This document shows, piece by piece, positions 1 to 5,080 of a DNA stretch of 6,547 bases (position 1 is the first letter of the stretch; every line of letters begins with the position of its first letter). Made by a program: the position numbers and the translations under genes. Source of the DNA: JAXGPP01 sp964436865 (GTDB lineage Bacteria; Planctomycetota; Planctomycetia; Pirellulales; Thermoguttaceae). The notes beneath the pieces were generated by a model. The model was not told where the DNA came from and made no database searches. It saw nothing but the letters and a program-made list of their open reading frames with translations. The DNA is taken from NCBI GenBank assembly GCA_964436865.1, contig CAYTFK010000375.1, positions 1-6,547 of the forward strand. The letters are read 5' to 3'.

Positions 1-1
1 G

Positions 2-514
2 GCCTACTTGTTCTTCTGGTTCTTGCCGCACCAGGAGACGCTCAGGGCAATGTCGCGGGACCTGGAAGGCAAACGCGATTTCGTGATCCAAGCGGGTAGG
101 GCATTGCCCGCCTTTGAGGCCGGCAGCCAGGCGCTCCGCGAGACGGCGGCTTTTGTCACGACGTGGCAAGCGGCCGCGCCCGAGGAACCGGAACTGAGCG
201 CGCTGTTCGGCCGAGTCACCGAACTGGCCAACCAATCGGGCTTGACGACCACACGCTTCGATCCGCTGCCGGCGATCGACGGCGAGACAATCCGGCGCGT
301 GCCGGTGACGTATGGATGCACGGGTTCGCTGGCCCAGATCTTCGATTTCATTCACAAATTGGAGAACCTGCCGCAGGCAATCTGGGCAGACGGCTTGAAG
401 ATTGAGGCCGTCCGGGAAGACGCGGAGTCTTTGGTGTGCGAGATAAGCTTGGTAATATTTTCCGAAAAAAGCGGAGATTCCGGTCAGGCGAAGGTTGCCG
501 ATCAGCCGATATAG
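2..514 (+). CDS. pilO: PilO-like type IV pilus inner-membrane alignment protein (5' partial)
   Basis: The frame is open to the window edge, so the cytoplasmic N-terminus and most of the membrane helix are missing; 170 residues are visible. The first residues (AYLFFWFLPHQ) look like the periplasmic end of a transmembrane helix. Next comes a charged, probably coiled-coil stretch (about residues 12-80) and then a PilO/GspM-type ferredoxin-like domain (about 80-160), including the family-like segment FDFIHKLENLP. In known systems PilO pairs with PilN in the inner membrane and reaches through the periplasm to PilP and the secretin. A PilP-like gene and a secretin follow directly, which supports the call. 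A TTG at position 8 could be read as a start, but it lies inside the membrane helix and is not needed. The TAG stop lies against the ribosome binding site of the next gene. The GspM family is the alternative name; gene order favours PilO. Confidence 0.8.
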   Translation, partial: AYLFFWFLPHQETLRAMSRDLEGKRDFVIQAGRALPAFEAGSQALRETAAFVTTWQAAAPEEPELSALFGRVTELANQSGLTTTRFDPLPAIDGETIRRVPVTYGCTGSLAQIFDFIHKLENLPQAIWADGLKIEAVREDAESLVCEISLVIFSEKSGDSGQAKVADQPI

Positions 515-520
515 GAGGGG
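513..520 (+). promoter_or_regulatory. Strong ribosome binding site for the PilP-like gene
   Basis: AGGAGGGG overlaps the last two bases of the pilO TAG stop and ends 8 nt before an in-frame TTG at 529. This spacing is ideal for TTG 529 and too long (38 nt) for the in-frame ATG at 559, which has no purine-rich site of its own. The site therefore decides the start and suggests close translational linkage to pilO. Confidence 0.75.
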
Positions 521-528
521 ACAAGCCG

Positions 529-1281
529 TTGCAGACTGGCTGCGGCTCCACCCATGGGATGAACCTGAACAGACTAAGCAGACAACTCCGTCGCGAGGCC
601 ACCGCCAACCCGCAGAAAGCCGCTTTGCTAGGGCTTTTGCTGCTGGTGGCGGTGTACTTCTGGGGGCCGCTTGTGTTGGGCTGGATATCGCCAGGCGAGG
701 CGGCTGACGAGACCGTGGCCGTGCCGGATGCCGCCACGACGCGACAAGCGATCGCCGAGGCGCCCCCTTCCAACGAGGGCGGTGTGCTCGCAACGGAAAC
801 CTTTACGTGGCAGCAACTTGAACAGTGGAGAGCAGCAAACCCGCTGGCCAAGCCGATTGCCTGGCAGAGCGATCGGCGAGACCCCTTCCGCGGGTCGCCG
901 GAGATCGCTGCGGTTGCGGAAGATGACGAGGAGACTGAGGCTGAGCAGACTGTGGGGCCGCTCATCGCCGAACTGACCCTGGAAAGCCTGAGGCTGGAGT
1001 TGGTGAGCACTATTGTCGGGCGGGGTCGGCGAGTGGCATTCCTGAAGTCGGATGCCCTGGTCGACGAGAGAGCCCCTGCGGGCCACGGGGCATACGATGA
1101 AGGGGAAACGGTCACGCTGGCCAGCGACGGTCGGCAAGTGGAGTTGGTTGTGAGCGAGGTCCAACCGCGACAAGTGGTACTCTGCCGTGGGGCGGAACGA
1201 CTTGTGCTGGCCATGCCGGACCGGCGGCCAACGAAGTCCACGTCCGATCGGCAGCCAATCGGCATCGAGCGAGGCCCGTGA
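529..1281 (+). CDS. PilP/GspC-like inner-membrane protein with periplasmic domain
   Basis: This 250-residue protein has a short basic cytoplasmic N-terminus and one transmembrane helix (about residues 31-52, LLGLLLLVAVYFWGPLVLGW). An acidic and Ala-rich linker follows, with an RDPF motif at about 117-120 that is typical of PilP proteins. The last part (about 145-232) is a beta-rich domain with the pattern of the PilP/GspC homology region (LELVSTIVG..., YDEGETV..., VVLCRGAERLVL). In known systems this domain docks onto the N0 domain of the secretin and joins it to PilN/PilO. The position between pilO and the secretin gene agrees with that role. PilP is usually a lipoprotein; this one has no lipobox and is anchored by a helix as GspC is. 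TTG 529 is the preferred start because of its ribosome binding site; ATG 559 would remove ten residues and leave the helix intact. The family call is from motif and context, not alignment. Confidence 0.72.
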   Translation: MQTGCGSTHGMNLNRLSRQLRREATANPQKAALLGLLLLVAVYFWGPLVLGWISPGEAADETVAVPDAATTRQAIAEAPPSNEGGVLATETFTWQQLEQWRAANPLAKPIAWQSDRRDPFRGSPEIAAVAEDDEETEAEQTVGPLIAELTLESLRLELVSTIVGRGRRVAFLKSDALVDERAPAGHGAYDEGETVTLASDGRQVELVVSEVQPRQVVLCRGAERLVLAMPDRRPTKSTSDRQPIGIERGP

Positions 1282-1326
1282 GCGTAACGCTTCGAGCGGC
1301 GGTTTGTCCAGGTTGGGAGTGAACGG

Positions 1327-1349
1327 ACCGCGGATCGGGCCGCGGTTTT
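1327..1349 (+). terminator. Terminator-like hairpin in the gap before the secretin gene
   Basis: ACCGCGG (1327-1333) and CCGCGGT (1340-1346) form a perfect 7-bp GC-rich stem with a 6-nt loop, followed directly by TTT (four T including the last stem base). This is the shape of a weak intrinsic terminator or attenuator. It lies 26 nt before the secretin ATG, inside what otherwise looks like one operon, so partial read-through or mRNA processing is more likely than full termination. The T run is short, and GC-rich DNA makes such stems by chance. Confidence 0.4.
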
Positions 1350-1362
1350 GAATCGGGGTCAC

Positions 1363-1367
1363 GGAAG
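1363..1367 (+). promoter_or_regulatory. Ribosome binding site for the secretin gene
   Basis: GGAAG ends 7 nt before ATG 1375 and supports that start. The alternative in-frame TTG at 1348 has no such site and lies at the foot of the 1327-1349 hairpin. Confidence 0.6.
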
Positions 1368-1374
1368 ACCGGTC

Positions 1375-3528
1375 ATGGGTGCACGGATCGCACTGCTCGG
1401 CACGTTCGCCGCGCTTGGAGTGGGCGCCGCCTTGGCGATCGCCCTGTCGAGCGATCTTGGCCGGTTCGTGTCCGCGGAATCAGCGGCAGCGGCGACCGGT
1501 GAACTCCCGGCGACCGGTAGGGCGCAGAACGCGGCGACAACAAGGCCCGATCCTGCTGTGGTGTCCGCCCCCATTCAGGTCTCTGCTGCCGCACCGGGAG
1601 TTACTGCGGCCACATTGGAACCGATTCCGATTGTCGCGGAGACCTATCCGCTACGGGCGTATCAGGTCGCTCCTCCGCCCACAGTGGACGATGTGGCGGA
1701 ATCGAGGCTGCTCAAAGCATTCGAGTATTTGGCGGATCGACTGGCGCCGCAGACCGCGTCGAATCCAGTCCCAGGGGTGATCACCGCCCCGCCGACGGCC
1801 CTTCCGGCAGCCGACGCCGAGATCGGGCCCCGGCGGCCCGATGCCGGCGCCGCAGCAGCGCGGAGTTCGGTGGAGCGAGTGGGCGGCTCCGCCGGAGACG
1901 ACGAGCTTCTGATCAACATCGTGCCGAACTCGGACATCCGCGAGGTGCTCGACCTCCTCGCCGAACAGGGCAACTTGAACATCCTGGTGAGCAAGGGCGT
2001 GCAGGGAACCGTGTCGGCATCACTGCGCGGCGTGGATGTCGACACCGCGCTGGACGCCATTCTCAAGTCGGCCGGCCTGGTGGCCCGCCGAGAAGGCAAG
2101 TTCGTCTACGTCGGAACATCCCAGGATCTGGATGAGATTGAACAGGCGATGGACGTTCTTGGCACCCGGGTATACAGGCCCAATTACGTGACGGCAGACG
2201 AGTTAAAGACGCTGATCGAACCGCTGGTGACGAAAGACAAGGGGGTGGTGAGCGTATCCTCTCCCGCCGAGGTCGGTATCCAATCGGATACCGCTATGGT
2301 GGGCGGCAACAAGTACGCGGGAACCGATGTGGTGCTGGTGCGCGATTACGAGGCGGTGCTGGCCGAGATCGACCAGGTAGTTGATGAGATCGATACCCGG
2401 CCCGCCCAGGTTGCCATCGAAGCGACGATCCTGAGCGTGAAGCTCAACGACGAAAACGCCCTGGGCATCGATTTCGAGTTCTTCCGGGGCAACGACAATT
2501 TCCGCATCGCGCTCGGCACGCCCGCTCAGAGCCTGCCGACGACGTACACCACCGGCGGTCTGCAGCTTGCCTATCTAGACGGCAATATCGGTTCGTTTAT
2601 CGACGCGCTCGACAAGGTCAACGATACGGACGTCATCGCCACGCCGCGACTGATGGTGCTGAACAAGCACCGGGCGGAGATCCAGATCGGCAAGCAGGAA
2701 GGGTACGTCAGCACGACGATCACCGAAACCAGCGCCTCGCAGAGCGTCGAGTTCCTGGACACCGGCACGATCCTGCGGCTTCGGCCCTTTATTTCCAGCG
2801 ACGGCCTGGTCCGGCTGGAAGTCCACCCGGAACTGTCCGACGGAGCGGTGATTGAAAAAGCGGGCTTCACCGTGCCCGAAAAGGACGTGACACAGGTAAC
2901 CACCAACGTGATGGTGCGCGACGGCTGCACCGTGATCATCGGCGGTCTGATGCGGGATGAGCTGGTCAGCGAAGTCAATCGAGTTCCGTTCCTGGGCGGT
3001 CTACCGGTGGTCGGTGTTCTTTTCCGGCACACCAAGGAAACCACCGAACGGCACGAGATTCTGGTTCTGATCACGCCGCGGATTGTCTACGAGCCCGAGA
3101 CGTGCCGCGAAGGGGCGGGTGAGATCTGCCATTATGGACAGCGCCACGCGGCCATGGCAGACAACATGAGCCTCATCAACCGGCGCAACGTTGCCCGGCG
3201 ATACCTGCATCTGGCTCAGAAGGCCTCGGCCAGCGGCAATACGCTCCGCGCCGAACGTTTGGCGCGCACCGCGCTGGCGTTCGATCCAGCGAACCGTGAG
3301 GCGCTGGAACTGCAGAACGGTTTGTGCGGCGAATCGGAGGAATGCGGCGCGACGGCCGGTGGCGAGGCGGGAATAGCGGTGATTTCGTCGGAAGGACCTG
3401 GGATTGAGCCGTGGATGTTCGACGACCTCTCGCGCGATCCCGGGGGGGCGGCGGGAGAGGTCCATCCGCGCGATCCCGGCACCCCCGGTTCACGCAAGGA
3501 TATTCAACGGCCGAGGAGGCTCCAATGA
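1375..3528 (+). CDS. pilQ: Outer-membrane secretin, PilQ/GspD family, with C-terminal TPR-like extension
   Basis: This 717-residue protein forms the outer-membrane channel for pili or secreted substrates. A hydrophobic N-terminal export signal (about residues 3-24) is followed by an Ala/Pro-rich linker to about 175. Next come an STN/N0 domain (about 177-252, LLINIVPNSDIREVLDLL), one N1-type domain (about 262-342) and the secretin core (about 343-571). The core shows the family hallmarks VEFLDTGTILRLRPF, VIIGGLM, VPFLGGLPVVGVLF (from 537) and the closing HEILVLITPRIV (from 560). PilQ AMIN domains and the N2/N3 repeats of GspD are not apparent. The 146 residues after the core are unusual: they hold a TPR-like helical pair (about 602-650), four cysteines (577, 585, 651, 657) and a Gly/Pro/Arg-rich end. 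ATG 1375 is chosen because of GGAAG 7 nt upstream. The secretin identity is firm; the pilQ symbol rests on the pilO and PilP-like genes upstream. Confidence 0.93.
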   Translation: MGARIALLGTFAALGVGAALAIALSSDLGRFVSAESAAAATGELPATGRAQNAATTRPDPAVVSAPIQVSAAAPGVTAATLEPIPIVAETYPLRAYQVAPPPTVDDVAESRLLKAFEYLADRLAPQTASNPVPGVITAPPTALPAADAEIGPRRPDAGAAAARSSVERVGGSAGDDELLINIVPNSDIREVLDLLAEQGNLNILVSKGVQGTVSASLRGVDVDTALDAILKSAGLVARREGKFVYVGTSQDLDEIEQAMDVLGTRVYRPNYVTADELKTLIEPLVTKDKGVVSVSSPAEVGIQSDTAMVGGNKYAGTDVVLVRDYEAVLAEIDQVVDEIDTRPAQVAIEATILSVKLNDENALGIDFEFFRGNDNFRIALGTPAQSLPTTYTTGGLQLAYLDGNIGSFIDALDKVNDTDVIATPRLMVLNKHRAEIQIGKQEGYVSTTITETSASQSVEFLDTGTILRLRPFISSDGLVRLEVHPELSDGAVIEKAGFTVPEKDVTQVTTNVMVRDGCTVIIGGLMRDELVSEVNRVPFLGGLPVVGVLFRHTKETTERHEILVLITPRIVYEPETCREGAGEICHYGQRHAAMADNMSLINRRNVARRYLHLAQKASASGNTLRAERLARTALAFDPANREALELQNGLCGESEECGATAGGEAGIAVISSEGPGIEPWMFDDLSRDPGGAAGEVHPRDPGTPGSRKDIQRPRRLQ
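3431..3479 (+). repeat. 13-bp direct repeat in the secretin 3' end
   Basis: CGCGCGATCCCGG occurs at 3431-3443 and again, perfectly, at 3467-3479. The 36-nt offset is in frame, and both copies encode an RDPG motif in the low-complexity tail of the secretin. A run of seven G (3442-3448) follows the first copy. A short internal duplication is the simplest explanation. Confidence 0.7.
3513..3519 (+). promoter_or_regulatory. Ribosome binding site for the TPR lipoprotein gene
   Basis: GAGGAGG ends 5 nt before ATG 3525 and lies inside the last codons of the secretin gene. With the ATGA stop/start overlap it points to translational coupling, and it decides the start against longer in-frame readings beginning at 3411. 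Confidence 0.8.
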
Positions 3529-4934
3529 ATCACGTGCGACGCGCATCGCGTCTCGGGCTGTTCGTATTGGTGACGGTGTTGGGCGCCGGCTGCGCCATCC
3601 CGTTGCCGCCGTCGCCGCGTCAGTTGTTGGCCCGCTGGCAGCAGGGGCCTGCGGACCCGGCGCTGGCGGCCGCCCAGGCGGCGTGGTATCAGGGGGACAG
3701 TCCGACGGCGATCGCACGCCTGGAGGCGATCCTGGCGCGGAATCCGAAACACCTTGAAGCCCGAACCCTGCTGGGCGAAGTGCTGCTCTCGGAAGCCCGC
3801 ACGCCTGAGGCGATGGGCGTGCTCGAACCGGCGCTGGCTGCCCCTGCGGGGAACGCCCGAGCGCACTATCTGATGGCCGTGGCGCAAGATGCTTCCGGGC
3901 GGCGGAAAGAGGCGTTGGCTCACTATCAGCGCGCAAGCCGTCTGGAACCGAAGAACGACCTCTACCTGGCCAGCCTTCAGCATGCCGCCGCAGTTGATCG
4001 CGACGGGGCACCGGGCCAAGGGGCCGCTCCGCCCGCCGGGCATGTCGCAGGCGCCGTCGAGGCGCATCCAATCGCAGCCCGGGCCGGTGATTCCCCGTCC
4101 GCCCCGGTCCGTGCAGCGGCGCCGAGCGACGTACCGGTCGACCCATCGCTGCCGGCATTCCTCCAGGATCCCTCCGAGGCGCGTCGCAATGTCGTGGCGA
4201 AGGCCCGGGGGCCGCGGAACGCGACGGCGGCCCAAGGCGGAGTCGGCGCGCGTGCGGCGGAGCGGGCCGCTCCAACCTCCGGCGAAAGCGCGGTGCGGGC
4301 CGCCGACCGGCCCGCTGTTCCGGCGACCGATCTGTCGGCCGACGCATCGATCCAATTCGTTCCCGGCGTTCTCGACCCGGATGCCGCGGCGGGCACGCCG
4401 TGTGTGCTCATTGCCGAGGCCGGCGCCGAAACCGGCGCCGTGCCTGCCGGTTATGCCGCACCGGCGGTTGATAGCGAAAATGCCACAGGGCAGGGCTCCA
4501 ATCGCACCGAGCGTGCGGGGGCCCAGGCGGTCGACGCACCCGCGGCCCCGCTCACGCAGGCTGTCGCTCGCGAGGCGAATGCCGCGCCGCAGTCCGCCGA
4601 ATCGGGCGCGGGGAATCTCAAAGCAGTGATCGATGACGCTGTCGAAGCGATGAAACGCAATCGGCCGGATGAAGCGATTGCACTCATTGAGCCGGTTCTC
4701 TCGGATCATCCTCAGTCGGCGGCGCTTTATCGGACGCTGGGAATGGCCCGATTTCGCCAGGCCGATTACGCGGGCGCACTCACGGACCTGGAAAGATCCG
4801 TGGAGTTGGACAAAACGCATGCCCTGTCCTACTTTTTAATGGGCTGCACGCTCCAGAAGCTCGGGCAACCCGAAGCGGCGGAAACCCGCTTCCGGCAGGC
4901 CCAGGCGATCGATCCGCGCTACGCTTCACCCTGA
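3525..4934 (+). CDS. TPR-repeat lipoprotein, candidate secretin pilotin or assembly factor
   Basis: This 469-residue protein starts with a lipoprotein signal peptide: basic MNHVRRASR, a hydrophobic core, and VLGAGC with Cys23 as the probable lipidated residue. The residue after Cys23 is Ala, not Asp, which by the usual rule favours the outer membrane. Residues about 44-159 hold about three TPR units (for example AIARLEAILARNPKHLEART and KEALAHYQRASRLEPKN). A low-complexity Ala/Pro-rich linker of about 200 residues follows. Residues about 364-465 hold a second block of about three TPR units (EAIALIEPVLSDHPQSAALY, ALTDLERSVELDKTHALSY, AAETRFRQAQAIDPRY). The gene overlaps the secretin stop by 4 nt, so the two are probably made together. 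PilF/PilW-type TPR lipoproteins are known pilotins of PilQ, but they are about half this size and lack the split architecture. The pilotin role is inferred from context only; a general TPR scaffold is the alternative. Confidence 0.88.
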   Translation: MNHVRRASRLGLFVLVTVLGAGCAIPLPPSPRQLLARWQQGPADPALAAAQAAWYQGDSPTAIARLEAILARNPKHLEARTLLGEVLLSEARTPEAMGVLEPALAAPAGNARAHYLMAVAQDASGRRKEALAHYQRASRLEPKNDLYLASLQHAAAVDRDGAPGQGAAPPAGHVAGAVEAHPIAARAGDSPSAPVRAAAPSDVPVDPSLPAFLQDPSEARRNVVAKARGPRNATAAQGGVGARAAERAAPTSGESAVRAADRPAVPATDLSADASIQFVPGVLDPDAAAGTPCVLIAEAGAETGAVPAGYAAPAVDSENATGQGSNRTERAGAQAVDAPAAPLTQAVAREANAAPQSAESGAGNLKAVIDDAVEAMKRNRPDEAIALIEPVLSDHPQSAALYRTLGMARFRQADYAGALTDLERSVELDKTHALSYFLMGCTLQKLGQPEAAETRFRQAQAIDPRYASP

Positions 4935-5080
4935 GAAGCGGCCGGCTCGACCACGGCTTGCGCTGACTTGTTCACCGAGAGCGGGCACAGCGTGTTTGCG
5001 CCATAACGTCGTGTGCAGCCCACCCGCGCGGGTCGCCTCCGCGCAGGGATGGAGACAGCACCCTCTCGCACGGCGTGAAC
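4935..5080. other. 146-nt intergenic gap before the histidine kinase gene
   Basis: No gene with family support is seen here. The gap contains a perfect 12-bp palindrome, ACCCGCGCGGGT (5022-5033). I see no convincing -35/-10 pair and no hairpin followed by a T run. As the largest gap in the window, it is the most likely place for a promoter that would separate the kinase from the pilus genes. A purine-rich GGGATGGAGA (5046-5055) is too far (26 nt) from the kinase ATG to act as a normal ribosome binding site. Confidence 0.5.

Noticed and set aside
348..1265. Long open frame on the - strand opposite the PilO and PilP-like genes
   Set aside because: Ser/Arg/Pro-rich composition without family features, and wholly antisense to genes with recognisable domains; a by-product of high GC.
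1348..1374. TTG 1348 as the secretin start
   Set aside because: No ribosome binding site, and it lies at the base of the hairpin; ATG 1375 has GGAAG at good spacing and gives a cleaner signal sequence.
3411..3524. Longer form of the TPR lipoprotein starting within the secretin gene
   Set aside because: It would bury the lipoprotein signal peptide 38 residues in; GAGGAGG and the ATGA overlap fix the start at 3525.
3889..4629. 246-residue + strand frame inside the lipoprotein linker; possible frameshift in the lipoprotein gene
   Set aside because: Arg/Pro-rich and motif-free. The lipoprotein frame runs unbroken through the linker and resumes good TPR units, so no frameshift is needed.
3504..4820. 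Long (438-residue) open frame on the - strand opposite the TPR lipoprotein
   Set aside because: Arg/Gly-rich with no motif; the + strand has a lipobox, a strong ribosome binding site and TPR repeats, so this is a shadow.
4955..5010. Possible promoter (TTGTTC at 4968 with a downstream AT-containing CATAAC)
   Set aside because: Poor match and wrong spacing to a sigma-70 type pair; no basis to call it without transcript data.
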